Counted from the stretch's first letter, positions 40,604 through 49,605 are shown. The stretch is 64,000 nucleotides of DNA from Jiella marina (GCF_024359545.1 NZ_JAKQZG010000005.1:248001-312000); one strand, 5' to 3'. Made by a program: numbers and translations. The notes: generated by a model from the letters alone, not told the origin.

Positions 40604-41617
40604 ATGCTGGATACCCGGAAATTCCGTTTCGAACCGTTGGTGGATGCGCTGCGTGCCGTGGCGGAGCCGACGCGTTTGCGGCTTCTGGTGCTGCTCTCCC
40701 ATGCCGACCTGACAGTGAGCGAGCTTACGACGATTCTCGGCCAGTCGCAGCCGCGGATTTCCCGGCATCTCAAGCTGCTCGCCGAAGCAGGATTGATCGT
40801 GCGCTATCAGGAAGGGTCCTGGGCCTTCTTTCGCCTGGCCGACGATGCGACGAGCCTCGGACTGGTCCGTTCGGTTGCGGGCTGGGTCGACCGTGGCGAT
40901 CCGGTGCTGAGCCGTGATGGCGAGCGGCTGGACGAGATTCGTTCCCGCCGTGCCCAGCGTGCCGCGGACTACTTCGCCCGCAATGCCGGCGAATGGGACC
41001 GTATCCGGGCGCTCCACGCAGCGGACGCCGATATCGAAGGCGCGCTGATCGAGGCGCTGGGGCGCAAGCGCATTGGCACGCTGCTCGATGTCGGCACCGG
41101 TACGGGGCGCATGCTGCAGGTGCTGGCCCCGCGCTGCGAAAAGGCCGTCGGCATCGACAATTCCCGCGAGATGCTGGCCGTCGCACGTGCCAAGCTCGAC
41201 GAGAGCGGCGTCGCCAACGTGTTCGTGCGGCTCGGCAACATCTATCATCTGCCGGTCGATCGCGGAGCGTTTGACCTCGTGCTGATTCACCAGGTCCTCC
41301 ACTATCTCGACGATCCGGCGGGGGCGGTGCGCGAGGCTGCGGCAGCGCTGGCGCCGGGCGGGCGGATGGCGATCATTGATTTCGCACCCCACACGCTTGA
41401 ATTCCTGCGTTCCGAACACGCACATCTGCGGCTCGGCTTCTCCGACGATACCTTGAAGACCTATGTCGAAGAGGCCGGCCTCGAACCGGTCTCGCTCACC
41501 CATCTCAAGGCGAATGCCGAGGGAACCGGGGAACTCACCGTCACCATCCTCGTCGCCGAGGACCAACGTCGTCTCGTTGCCGGGTATGAAGCGGCAACGT
41601 CACAAACTGCAAACTGA
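40604..41617 (+). CDS. ArsR-family regulator fused to SAM-dependent methyltransferase domain
   Basis: A 337-residue two-domain regulator. The N-terminal winged helix (about 10-90) reads LRAVAEPTRLRLLVLLSHADLTVSELTTILGQSQPRISRHLKLLAEAGLIVRY, an ArsR-type HTH without metal cysteines. The C-terminal domain (about 130-320) is a Rossmann-fold methyltransferase with motif I LLDVGTGTGRMLQVLAPRC, LPVDRGAFDLVLIHQVLHYLDDP, and the APGGRMAIIDF strand. In this family (SahR/SamR type) the domain is thought to sense SAM or SAH rather than catalyse. It lies 12 bases before metF and behind a perfect palindrome. Several alternative starts (TTG 40592, GTG 40598) exist. Confidence 0.93.
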   Translation: MLDTRKFRFEPLVDALRAVAEPTRLRLLVLLSHADLTVSELTTILGQSQPRISRHLKLLAEAGLIVRYQEGSWAFFRLADDATSLGLVRSVAGWVDRGDPVLSRDGERLDEIRSRRAQRAADYFARNAGEWDRIRALHAADADIEGALIEALGRKRIGTLLDVGTGTGRMLQVLAPRCEKAVGIDNSREMLAVARAKLDESGVANVFVRLGNIYHLPVDRGAFDLVLIHQVLHYLDDPAGAVREAAAALAPGGRMAIIDFAPHTLEFLRSEHAHLRLGFSDDTLKTYVEEAGLEPVSLTHLKANAEGTGELTVTILVAEDQRRLVAGYEAATSQTAN

Positions 41618-41629
41618 GGAAACAGTCCC

Positions 41630-42553
41630 ATGAGCCAGACCACCGGCCCTTCGAATTCGGGTATCGACGTTTCGTTCGAGTTCTTTCCGCCGAAGACGGA
41701 AAAGATGGAGCAGAACCTTTGGCGCTCGATTGAGCGACTGGCGCCGCTGCAGCCGAAATTCGTCTCGGTGACCTATGGCGCCGGCGGCTCGACCCGCGAG
41801 CGGACCCACCAGACCATCGCGCGCATTCTCAAGGAGACGGATCTCGTTCCGGCGGCCCATCTGACCTGCGTCGACGCATCCCGTGAAGAAGTGGACGAGG
41901 TGGTGCGGCAGTACCGCGATACCGGTGTGAAGCACTTCGTGGCGTTGCGCGGTGACAGCCAGAGCGGCGTCGGCGAGGCCTACATTCCCCGCGCCGACGG
42001 CTATCGCAACGCCGTCGAGCTGGTGGCCGGCCTGAAGGCCATCGACGATTTCGAGATCTCGGTGGCCGCCTATCCCGAAAAGCACCCGGAGAGCTCGGAC
42101 TTCGCCACCGACATCGACCTGTTGAAGCGCAAGGTCGACAATGGCGCCACCCGCGCCATCACCCAGTTCTTCTTCGAGAACGACGTGTTCGAGCGCTATG
42201 TCGAGCGCGCGCGCCGGGCGGGCATCTATATCCCGATCGTACCCGGCATTGCGCCGATCCATGACTTCACCAAGATCGCCCGCTTCGCCGGCGCTTGCGG
42301 CGCAAGCATCCCCTCCTGGATGGCCGAACGCTTCGAGGGGCTGGAAGAAGACGAGATGACGCGCTCTCACGTGGCTGCAGCGCTCTGTGCCGAGCAGGTG
42401 CTCGACCTCAAGCAGCGCGGCTTTTCCGACTTCCACTTCTATACGATGAACCGGGCCGATCTCGTCTACTCGATCTGCCACATCCTCGGCCTGCGCGGGC
42501 GCAAGCCGGGTGCAGCCGACGCCGAGGCGGAGTCTTCTGCCGCTGCCGCGTAA
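41630..42553 (+). CDS. metF: Methylenetetrahydrofolate reductase
   Basis: MetF reduces 5,10-methylene-THF to 5-methyl-THF, which feeds methionine synthesis. The 307-residue protein shows VSFEFFPPKTEKMEQNLW at the N terminus (catalytic Glu), FVSVTYGAGGSTRERTHQ, HLTCVDASREEV, HFVALRGD and the C-terminal GFSDFHFYTMNRADLVYSICHILGL. These make the FAD TIM-barrel family assignment firm. It is co-transcribed with the ArsR-methyltransferase regulator (12-base gap). A Rho-independent terminator lies about 107 bases after the stop. Confidence 0.98.
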   Translation: MSQTTGPSNSGIDVSFEFFPPKTEKMEQNLWRSIERLAPLQPKFVSVTYGAGGSTRERTHQTIARILKETDLVPAAHLTCVDASREEVDEVVRQYRDTGVKHFVALRGDSQSGVGEAYIPRADGYRNAVELVAGLKAIDDFEISVAAYPEKHPESSDFATDIDLLKRKVDNGATRAITQFFFENDVFERYVERARRAGIYIPIVPGIAPIHDFTKIARFAGACGASIPSWMAERFEGLEEDEMTRSHVAAALCAEQVLDLKQRGFSDFHFYTMNRADLVYSICHILGLRGRKPGAADAEAESSAAAA

Positions 42554-42660
42554 CGGCAGCAAGTCCGATCACGACCGCGTCGCCAGACAACTCGGCGATG
42601 CGGTCCGTTCGATCGAAAGATGGGACAGGCATCGGTCGGGGTCATAGGCCCCAGACAAGA

Positions 42661-42690
42661 AAAAGGCCGGGATTTGCCCGGCCTTTTGTC
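42661..42690 (+). terminator. Rho-independent terminator downstream of metF
   Basis: An 11-bp perfect stem, AAAAGGCCGGG with CCCGGCCTTTT, encloses the loop ATTTG and is followed by GTCTTTCC. Its A-flank and T-flank make it bidirectional. It would end transcription of the regulator-metF operon. Confidence 0.85.
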
Positions 42691-42731
42691 TTTCCTCCCG
42701 CCTTAACGCGGAACTTGTTGTCCCCCGCCTC

Positions 42732-42818
42732 TCAGGGCAGGTAGCCCGCCACCATCGCGGCGAGAAATGCGAACGAACCACAAATCATGATGAAGTTCAG
42801 CGGACGCGTGAGTTCCAT
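42732..42818 (-). CDS. 28-residue single-span membrane micropeptide
   Basis: A very short reading frame (28 codons plus stop). It opens MELTRPLNFIM and runs as one hydrophobic helix, ICGSFAFLAAMVAGYLP, with a charged N-terminal end of the form expected for a single-span protein. A strong GGAGGAG site lies ten bases upstream of its ATG (minus strand). The arrangement, together with the composition, argues for a translated micropeptide. It lies between the metF terminator and the amidase gene, with no partner on its strand. I do not recognise a family. It may modulate a membrane enzyme or transporter. Confidence 0.6.
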   Translation of the reverse strand: MELTRPLNFIMICGSFAFLAAMVAGYLP

Positions 42819-43045
42819 TGCTAAAGGCTCCTCCTTGCATTCCGAGAAGCAGAGTATTCATCATGAGAGTCCCGTAAAGAGACAATCGTTGTTGCATTGC
42901 GGGATCGAAATCGGCGGACCGGCCGCAACCCCAATGAAACGAGGCGATGCGGCTGCGAAAACGCAGTGAAATTTTTTGAAATCTGGCGTGATGGATCGGG
43001 CTCGGCCCTGCTGTTCGGGTGAAAAATCTCGTTCGTGGTGAAAAA

Positions 43046-44314
43046 TCACGCAGCCCGAATGAGCGCTTCCAGAGCCGAAGCGACTGCAAGCGCGCGGGCA
43101 TCGCGGCCGAATCGCGCGATGATCGACAGGCCGAGTGGCAGTCCGTTCGAAGCGGCCAGTCCGGGAACGTTGACGACGGGGTTGCCGGTCAGCGTCCACA
43201 GCTTGTTCATCAAGGGGTCACCGGTGCTTTCGAGGCTCTCCGGCGCCGGACCCAGCGCGGAGGGCGCCAGCAAGACGTCGGCCGTCTCGAACAGCGCCGA
43301 AGCCGCCTTGCGGCCGATGCGCGCGACACGGCGGGCGTCGTCGTACGACGCCGGTTCAACTTGCGCCGCCTCGTCCAGGATCGCCGCCACTTTCGGGCCG
43401 AGAAGCGAGCGGTGGGTGCGGTATTCGTCGGCGAGCGCCAGGGAAGCCTCGAAGCCCTGGATCGTCCCATGTGCGTCGCGGGCGGCGGCGAGTGCAGCGG
43501 GCTCTTCGACGTCGACGAGGCGGGCGCCCGCCCGCTCCAGGAACCGCGCCGCTTCTTCCCATGCTGCGCGCATCTCCGGATCCAGCCGATTGTCGATATG
43601 GCTGCGATAGAGGCCGACGGTCAGCCCGCTTGCCTCGGTCCTGCCGTCGACGGCAAGCGGCCGGCGGGCGAGAGCCTCGCCGGCAAAGGCGACGTCGGCG
43701 ACGCTGGCTGCGAACAGGCCGGGCGTGTCGAGCGTATAGGCGAAGGTCTTCATGCCGACGGTCGGCAGCAGGCGAAAGCTCGGCTTGAACCCCGCGACGC
43801 CGCAGAAGGAGGCGGGCCGGATCACGGAGCCGCCGGTCTGCGAACCGCAGGCGAGCGGCACCATGCCGGCGGCGACGGCCGCCGCCGAACCGGCCGACGA
43901 CCCGCCCGGCGTGTGCCCGAGATTGTGCGGATTGCGCGTCACCGTCGGGTCCATCGAGGCAAATTCCGTCGTCGTCGCCTTGCCGATGACCGTCGCGCCA
44001 GCGGCCCGCGCCATGGCGACGACCGCCGAATCGGCCACCGGCCGGTGATCGCGATAGATGGCGGAGCCGTGTTCGGTGGGCATGTCGCGCGTGTCGAAGA
44101 TATCCTTGACGGCGAAGGCGATTCCGGCGAGCGGCCCGCTCGCCGCCTTGACGGTGGCCCGATCCGCAACACGGGTGAAAGCCTTGATCTCGCCGTCCGT
44201 TGCCGCGATCCGGTCGAACGCTGCGGCGATTTCACGGTCCGGGTCGCTGCGCCCATCCGCTATTGCTTGTAGTATGTCGAGGATGGAGGAGGGGGCATGC
44301 GAGTGACGATTCAT
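43046..44314 (-). CDS. Amidase (amidase-signature family)
   Basis: A 422-residue amidase-signature enzyme that hydrolyses amide bonds. The catalytic lysine lies in GIAFAVKDIFDTRDMPTEHGS, and the Ser-cisSer pair in the glycine- and serine-rich region GHTPGGSSAGSAAAVAAGMVPLACGSQTGGSVIRPASFCGVAGFKPS, so the Ser-Ser-Lys triad is complete. It is shorter than GatA, and the C-terminal part (WTLTGNPVVNVPGLAASNGLPLGLSIIARFGRD) fits the general amidase branch. Start at ATG 44314 (MNRHSHAPSS); longer in-frame extensions look non-coding. The substrate is unknown. Confidence 0.92.
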   Translation of the reverse strand: MNRHSHAPSSILDILQAIADGRSDPDREIAAAFDRIAATDGEIKAFTRVADRATVKAASGPLAGIAFAVKDIFDTRDMPTEHGSAIYRDHRPVADSAVVAMARAAGATVIGKATTTEFASMDPTVTRNPHNLGHTPGGSSAGSAAAVAAGMVPLACGSQTGGSVIRPASFCGVAGFKPSFRLLPTVGMKTFAYTLDTPGLFAASVADVAFAGEALARRPLAVDGRTEASGLTVGLYRSHIDNRLDPEMRAAWEEAARFLERAGARLVDVEEPAALAAARDAHGTIQGFEASLALADEYRTHRSLLGPKVAAILDEAAQVEPASYDDARRVARIGRKAASALFETADVLLAPSALGPAPESLESTGDPLMNKLWTLTGNPVVNVPGLAASNGLPLGLSIIARFGRDARALAVASALEALIRAA

Positions 44315-44583
44315 TGCTTGAAGGCTCCAGGGCAAGACCGCGCCCACAGCGAACATCGGTGAAGCGGCGGGACAGACATTGCGGCCAGCCTTAGCGGCTC
44401 TCCCGACCTTCCTCCAGCCCGTGTGTCCAAATCGGCTGAGCGGAGACGATCGATAAGCGTCGCGCGTGCCGATGCTGGAAAGCGGCGATTGCATCGTCCT
44501 GCGCTATCGCTCGGCACTGACCGGTCGACGGCTGCGCCCTTTGCTCCATTTTTCGGATCGGCATTTTGCGGGGAGACGACAGC

Positions 44584-45804
44584 TTGCAGACATTTGCGAC
44601 CGCCAGGGACGCGGCTTTGACGCTGCGACCCGACGCGCCGATCTATTGTTTTCGCCCATCGGTGCTCACGGCCGATGCAAAGGCGTTCCTCGCCGCCTTT
44701 CCGGGCGAGACCGCCTATGCGGTGAAGACCAATGGCGAGCCGATGGTATTGGAGACTCTCGCTGGGGCGGGTGTTTCGATCTTCGACGTCGCGTCGCCGG
44801 GCGAGTTCGCCGCGGTCAAGGCGGCAAAGCCCGATGCCGAGATGCTCTACATGCACCCGGTCAAGGCCCAGTCCGACATTCGGCTGGCGCTCGAGACCTA
44901 CGGGATCCGCGTCCTCTCCCTCGATCACGAGGATGAGGTCGCCAAGATCCTGCGGATCGTGCGGGCGCTCGACATCGATCCGGGTACCATCACCCTGTTC
45001 ATCCGCATCCAGACCAAGGGCCATGCGGCCTATGAGCTTTCGAAGAAGTTCGGAGCCGCGCCCGCCCACGCGGTCGAGCTCCTGCAGCGCTGTCACCGGG
45101 TCGGGTTCAAGGTCGGCATCTGCTTCCATGTCGGCTCGCAGATCGAGGACCCGGACACCTACGAGCGCGCGCTTGCCTCGGCCGACTGGGTGCGCAACCG
45201 GGCCGACGTGCCGCTGGCCGGGCTCGACGTCGGTGGCGGATTTCCAGCCGAATACGGCCACGACCCGCGCCGCAAGAGGCGGGAGATGCCGGGTTTTCCT
45301 GAAATCATGACCCGGCTGAAGGCCGATATCGACGAATGGGGGTTCGGCGATCTGCCGCTCGTGGCCGAGCCCGGACGCGTGATCGTCGCGCGGGCCTTCT
45401 CGCTGATCGTCCGGGTGCTTCTGCGCAAGGGCCGACGGCTCTACATCAATGACGGCATCTGGGCGTCACTGTCGGATTCCTGGACCGGCAAGATCACCCT
45501 GCCGGCGCGCTTCATTCCCGATCCTGCGCGCACCACGCGCAACGGCGATCCGCAGAAGATCGGTGCGTTCAAGGTCTGCGGAGCAACCTGCGATTCCGTC
45601 GACATCCTCTCGCGGCCGTTCTGGCTGCCGGAAACCGTCGACACGGGCGACTGGATCGAAATCGGCCATATCGGAGCCTATTCGCTGTCCCTCCGCACTC
45701 GCTTCAACGGATTTTACCCGGACACCTTCGTCGAGGTGACAACGCCCTTTGACGACGGCGAAGCCGCAGAAGGCTATGCGAGCCTGGAGACCATGGCGGA
45801 TTGA
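44584..45804 (+). CDS. Type III PLP-dependent decarboxylase (ornithine/lysine/diamine)
   Basis: A 406-residue alanine-racemase-fold decarboxylase of the Orn/DAP/Arg decarboxylase 2 family. The PLP lysine is K48 in TAYAVKTNGEP. Other features are the HPVKAQSDIRLALE block, the CFHVGSQIEDPDTY histidine motif, GLDVGGGFPAEYG with the phosphate-binding glycines, AEPGRVIVARA and the catalytic cysteine region VCGATCDSVDIL. It likely makes a polyamine precursor. No ATG suits the N terminus; a TTG at 44584 with GGGGAG about eight bases upstream is the best start. Substrate (ornithine versus lysine) cannot be fixed from motifs alone. Confidence 0.9.
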   Translation: MQTFATARDAALTLRPDAPIYCFRPSVLTADAKAFLAAFPGETAYAVKTNGEPMVLETLAGAGVSIFDVASPGEFAAVKAAKPDAEMLYMHPVKAQSDIRLALETYGIRVLSLDHEDEVAKILRIVRALDIDPGTITLFIRIQTKGHAAYELSKKFGAAPAHAVELLQRCHRVGFKVGICFHVGSQIEDPDTYERALASADWVRNRADVPLAGLDVGGGFPAEYGHDPRRKRREMPGFPEIMTRLKADIDEWGFGDLPLVAEPGRVIVARAFSLIVRVLLRKGRRLYINDGIWASLSDSWTGKITLPARFIPDPARTTRNGDPQKIGAFKVCGATCDSVDILSRPFWLPETVDTGDWIEIGHIGAYSLSLRTRFNGFYPDTFVEVTTPFDDGEAAEGYASLETMAD

Positions 45805-45877
45805 GGCTGCAGCCGGATTTGCGCGGTTATGCAACCCATGATGTAATTCTGCTTCGACATCAGTGCGGGAAAAACGC

Positions 45878-47068
45878 ATGCCTGTTGGAGCAGATCGGCA
45901 CAATGGATCGGACGGAGAAGCCCAGCGCTTCTCCCGACTTGTCGAATGGTTGGACAGCAACGCTGACCTCCTGCTCGACAATCCCGACAACAATCTCGTC
46001 GCCGTCGGGATCGGCAAGAAGAGTGCTGGTCGTATCGACGATGACTCGCCATTCTGCATAACCGGTTTCGTCGAGGAAAAGCTTCCGAAGAAGGTGATAT
46101 CATCGCGGCGTTTGTCGCTGTTCGCCGAAGCGGCTGCCGCCGTTTCTCACGTCGGCAGGCCACAGGAGCTGGATTTCGAGATCGATGTGGTCGAAACGGG
46201 CTCGCCTTTCCGGGCGCAGCCGGGGCTGAAGCTTCCTTCGGGCCAGCGAGGTCTGCACGGTGGTCCATTGCCGACCCTCAACCTCCAGAAGCGGTTCGAG
46301 GCCGTACGCAAGGGGATCGGCATCACCAATCCCCACCGCGCCTACCCCAATCAACTCTCCGTCGGGACGTTGGGTTTTTTCGTGAGAGATGACGACGGCC
46401 GGACATATCTCGTCTCGAACAATCACGTGATTGCCGATGGAAACAAGGGCAGGAAGGGAGATTCCATCGTCCAGCCCGGCACGCTTGACCTCACTCAGAG
46501 CGAACTGAACCTCATGCCGACTCTCACCAAGCTCAAGGCCGAGCTTCAGATCGCCACCCTCTCGGCTTTCGTCGACATCCAGTTCCACGATACCCGGGGG
46601 ATCCCGTTCAACGAGGTCGACTGTGCGGCCGCCGAGCTCACGGACGGCCGGCGCGATTTTTCCGAGATTGCGCGTGTGGGACTCGGGGGGAATCTGAACG
46701 GCGTTGCCACCCCCTTTGCCCTGGATCCTCTGACCGGGAAAATCACGGGCGACACCCGGGTCTACAAGGCCGGGCGAACAACGGGCTGGACGGAGGGTGA
46801 AATCACGCAGCTCGCCGTCGTGACCGATGTCAGGTTTGGTACCAATCTCGCCCGGTTCCGCAATCAGCTTGGCATATTCGCCTCGCCGGACAATAGCGGC
46901 GCCTTCAGCCGTGCCGGTGATAGTGGCAGCGCAATCGTCAACAGCCGACAGGAAATTGTTGGCTTGCTGTTTGCCGGAAGCGAAAGCCGGACTTTGGCAA
47001 ATCCCATCCAATCTGTCCTCGATGCGTTGCGAGGTCAGCTGGGGGTGCAGTCATTGACCGTGATTTGA
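45878..47068 (+). CDS. Trypsin-like serine protease with N-terminal pro-like domain
   Basis: A 396-residue trypsin-fold serine protease. The triad is visible: His183 in LVSNNHVIAD, Asp248 in NEVDCAAAEL and Ser349 in RAGDSGSAIVNSRQEIVGLLFAG. About 140 N-terminal residues form a separate domain, with DNNLVAVGIGKKSAG and FVEEKLPKKVIS. This resembles the conserved N-terminal module of bacterial trypsin-like peptidases often found without signal peptides. No export signal is seen. The start is either ATG 45878 or GTG 45863. An 84-residue protein follows on the same strand about 108 bases on. The pair suggests a protease with a partner or substrate. Confidence 0.83.
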   Translation: MPVGADRHNGSDGEAQRFSRLVEWLDSNADLLLDNPDNNLVAVGIGKKSAGRIDDDSPFCITGFVEEKLPKKVISSRRLSLFAEAAAAVSHVGRPQELDFEIDVVETGSPFRAQPGLKLPSGQRGLHGGPLPTLNLQKRFEAVRKGIGITNPHRAYPNQLSVGTLGFFVRDDDGRTYLVSNNHVIADGNKGRKGDSIVQPGTLDLTQSELNLMPTLTKLKAELQIATLSAFVDIQFHDTRGIPFNEVDCAAAELTDGRRDFSEIARVGLGGNLNGVATPFALDPLTGKITGDTRVYKAGRTTGWTEGEITQLAVVTDVRFGTNLARFRNQLGIFASPDNSGAFSRAGDSGSAIVNSRQEIVGLLFAGSESRTLANPIQSVLDALRGQLGVQSLTVI

Positions 47069-47176
47069 AGGGAGCCTTAGCTGGATTCGTTGGCCAATCA
47101 TGCCAATCTATTTCATTGAAAAGAGTAGCTGGATGGAACTGGCGCAGCCGGTTCCAGACGTCAGGAGGACGAGACC

Positions 47177-47431
47177 ATGTCGAAGACGGCAGACTATGGT
47201 GACGTTCAGAGGGCCTTGCAGGCGGAAACCGAGCAGATTCTGAAGCAGATCCCGGTTTCGCCCGTCACCCTGTCCATGCCTGTCGACGGGGCAGGGCCCC
47301 GGATATGCGCCAGCGTTCATGACGCCGACGCGGGGAAGGTTCCCCGTTCAGTCAGTGTCGTTCACGACGGACAGACGGTCGAAATCCCGGTCGAGGTCAT
47401 TGGGAGCTACGAAGAGTTCAAGGCACTCTGA
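47177..47431 (+). CDS. Small uncharacterised protein downstream of the protease
   Basis: An 84-residue soluble protein with a strong AGGAGG site about ten bases before its ATG. The N terminus (YGDVQRALQAETEQILKQIPVSPV) is helical, and the rest (ICASVHDADAGKVPRSVSVVHDGQTVEIPVEVIGSYEEFKAL) is beta-rich. I do not recognise a named family. The strand pattern with VPRSVSV and EIPVEV is faintly like the N-terminal module of the neighbouring protease. A chaperone, inhibitor or substrate role is therefore conceivable. Position is the only evidence for a link. Confidence 0.7.
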   Translation: MSKTADYGDVQRALQAETEQILKQIPVSPVTLSMPVDGAGPRICASVHDADAGKVPRSVSVVHDGQTVEIPVEVIGSYEEFKAL

Positions 47432-47522
47432 TTGCGAGCCGGATAATGAGGAATTTACTTGGCGGAGCGGTGGCAGCACCGGAATAGGCAGGCGTAATCG
47501 ACCCGCATGCCCCCGGCCTTTG

Positions 47523-47951
47523 CTATCGCTTCGGCGTGATGTCCTTCATCGGGCGGATGTCACCGCGCTCGTCGATCAGCCCGTCCTCGTCGAAATGCTC
47601 GAGGATGATCGCGAGGTTCTTTCGGTTGGCCTTGAAAAAGACGTCGAATACGTCGCCCACGAGCGGAACCGTGCCGACCGCGACGTCGATGCCGAGATTG
47701 GCCAGCATTTTCGCGATCTTGTGCTGCGGCATGCCGAGGCGTCGGGCCTCATTCACGATCCAGAGAGAAACCACCGCGGCGCCGGCGTCGCCGACGCCCG
47801 GGATGAGACCGACGATCGAGTCGCCGCCGAAGCTGATACCCGTTCCCGGAATGCGGACGGCCGTGTCCATGAGCCGTGCCACCCTTGCTACGCGCCGCAA
47901 GCGGCGGACGTGGTCGATCTCCGCATAGGCGCCGGCGTCGGTGGTGCTCAT
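47523..47951 (-). CDS. DUF4112 domain protein
   Basis: A 142-residue protein of the DUF4112 family. The core DTAVRIPGTGISFGGDSIVGLIPGVGDAGAAVVSLWIVNEARRLGMPQHKIAKMLANLGIDVAVGTVPLVGDVFDVFFKANRKNLAIIL, described here as three glycine-rich hydrophobic stretches, contains two membrane-inserting segments. The motif PGVGDAG and the PLVGDVFDVFFKAN element are the family hallmarks. Function unknown; probably membrane-associated. Start at 47951 (MSTTDAG). It is divergent from the antiporter gene, with about 255 bases between. Confidence 0.88.
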   Translation of the reverse strand: MSTTDAGAYAEIDHVRRLRRVARVARLMDTAVRIPGTGISFGGDSIVGLIPGVGDAGAAVVSLWIVNEARRLGMPQHKIAKMLANLGIDVAVGTVPLVGDVFDVFFKANRKNLAIILEHFDEDGLIDERGDIRPMKDITPKR

Positions 47952-48207
47952 CGGTTCTGGTCTCCTCGAGAATGGTGGTGCAATCCCTTGATCGCGTCGA
48001 AACTGCATATGGTGTTCGAGGCGGGGTATAAAAAGGCTCGGCGAGGCAGAGGGTTATCTGGCTCGCCTCCGCGTGCCCGGACCGGAGCATGTGCGAAGCT
48101 GGCGAATCCCTGAAAGTTTCGGTTTTCCCGGCGTTCAACAAAACCCGACCAAACTTCTCCCCCTGTATGGCAGGCGAACGATTCGCAGCGACTTGAGGGG
48201 ACGGGGA

Positions 48208-49605
48208 TTGGAAGAAGCCGCAGCCGGACACGCCACGGACCTTACGGCGATCGCCTTCGTCATTCTGGTCGCCGTTCTGGCGGGGCTGGGACTCATGCGC
48301 CTGCGGCAACCGCCGCTGGTCGGCTTCATCCTGGCCGGCGTCCTGCTCGGGCCCTCCGGGCTCGGCTTCGTCTCGACCTCCGACGAAAACGTCACGATGC
48401 TGGCGGAGATGGGCGTGCTGATGCTCCTGTTCTTCATCGGCATGGAGCTGTCTCTGAAGGCGTTCGTCGCGATGTTGAAGCCCGCCGTTCTGGTGGCGGG
48501 CGGGCAGCTCGCATCCGCCATGGCGATCACCTTCGGCCTGAAGCTGATCTCCGAGGCCACCTATGCCGAGGCGATCATCCTTGGCTTCATCATCGCGCTC
48601 TCGTCCACCGTCGTGGCGATGAAGATGCTGGAGGATATCGGGGAACTGAGAACCGAGCCGGGGCGGATCGCCGTCGGCGTCTTGATCGCGCAGGATCTTG
48701 CGGTCGTTCCCATGCTGATCATCGCGACCTCGCTCGGCGGCAGCGAGGAGATCGCCTGGACGGGCCTGATCGTGAAGATCGCCATAGCGGTCGCGGTGCT
48801 CGCCGGACTTCTGTGGTATCTCGGCCGCCGCCCCAAGCTGAAGCCGCGCTTTGCAGCGGCGGTCGAGGACAATGTCGAGATTCTCGCCCTCGGCTCGCTT
48901 GCCTTCTGTTTCGCCGCCGCGTCCCTCTCGGGCCTGATCGGCCTCTCTCCCGCTTACGGCGCCTTCATCGCGGGACTGGTCGTCGGGGCATCGAGCCTGC
49001 GCTCCCCAGTCATTCACGTGGTCGAGCCGATTCAGTCGATACTCCTCGTGGTGTTCTTCCTGTCGATCGGGCTTCTGATCGATCTGACCTATATCGTCGA
49101 GAACTGGGAACTCGTCCTGGTCGCCGCGTTCTTCGTCGTCATCGCCAAGACCATTCTCAATATCCTCCTGATCCGGCTCGCCGGGCTACCGCACAGAACG
49201 GCGGTCGAGGCCGGACTGTCCATGGCCCAGATCGGCGAGTTCTCCTTCGTCCTTGCTGCAGCGGCTTTCGCGTCGGGAGCCATCGGCGCGGATGTCTATC
49301 GTCTCGCCCTTGCGGTCACCGCCATCACGCTGCTCGTGTCACCGGCCTGGATGGTCGTCACCCGGCATATCGAGGGTGAAGCGCGCTTCGGCTACGAGGA
49401 ATTTCGCAATGCCCTCACCGAGCTCTACGAGGGGCAGGTCGAGAATGTGGAGGATATGGGGTTCTGGCTGCGGGTCCGGGCCCGGGCGCTGCGCCGGGCC
49501 TTGCGGCAACGGCGTGATGCCAGGCGCTCCGCTGCCGATTCAGGAGCCACCGTCGCGCCGAGCCCGGATAAGAGGGTGGTCGAAGGCCGGCAGCCTGGCG
49601 AATAG
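48208..49605 (+). CDS. Monovalent cation:proton antiporter (CPA2/KefB-like)
   Basis: A 465-residue CPA2-family antiporter with about 12-13 membrane segments. It shows GLGLMRLRQPPLVGFILAGVLLGPSGLGFVS, FFIGMELSLKAF, GFIIALSSTVVAMKMLEDIGEL and AQDLAVVPMLII, then GLSPAYGAFIAGLVVGAS and AQIGEFSFVLAAAAFASG, which are typical of the family. It lacks the C-terminal TrkA-N nucleotide-binding domain of KefB/KefC. The end is instead a basic tail (RVRARALRRALRQRRDARR). A TTG at 48208 is favoured as the start, with GAGGGGACGGGGA upstream; no ATG fits. It may exchange K+ or Na+ for protons. Confidence 0.9.
   Translation: MEEAAAGHATDLTAIAFVILVAVLAGLGLMRLRQPPLVGFILAGVLLGPSGLGFVSTSDENVTMLAEMGVLMLLFFIGMELSLKAFVAMLKPAVLVAGGQLASAMAITFGLKLISEATYAEAIILGFIIALSSTVVAMKMLEDIGELRTEPGRIAVGVLIAQDLAVVPMLIIATSLGGSEEIAWTGLIVKIAIAVAVLAGLLWYLGRRPKLKPRFAAAVEDNVEILALGSLAFCFAAASLSGLIGLSPAYGAFIAGLVVGASSLRSPVIHVVEPIQSILLVVFFLSIGLLIDLTYIVENWELVLVAAFFVVIAKTILNILLIRLAGLPHRTAVEAGLSMAQIGEFSFVLAAAAFASGAIGADVYRLALAVTAITLLVSPAWMVVTRHIEGEARFGYEEFRNALTELYEGQVENVEDMGFWLRVRARALRRALRQRRDARRSAADSGATVAPSPDKRVVEGRQPGE

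Noticed and set aside
44315-44583. Possible speF-type leader RNA before the decarboxylase
   Set aside because: The gene belongs to the type III decarboxylase family and I could not draw the conserved structure of the known alphaproteobacterial speF motif in this gap.
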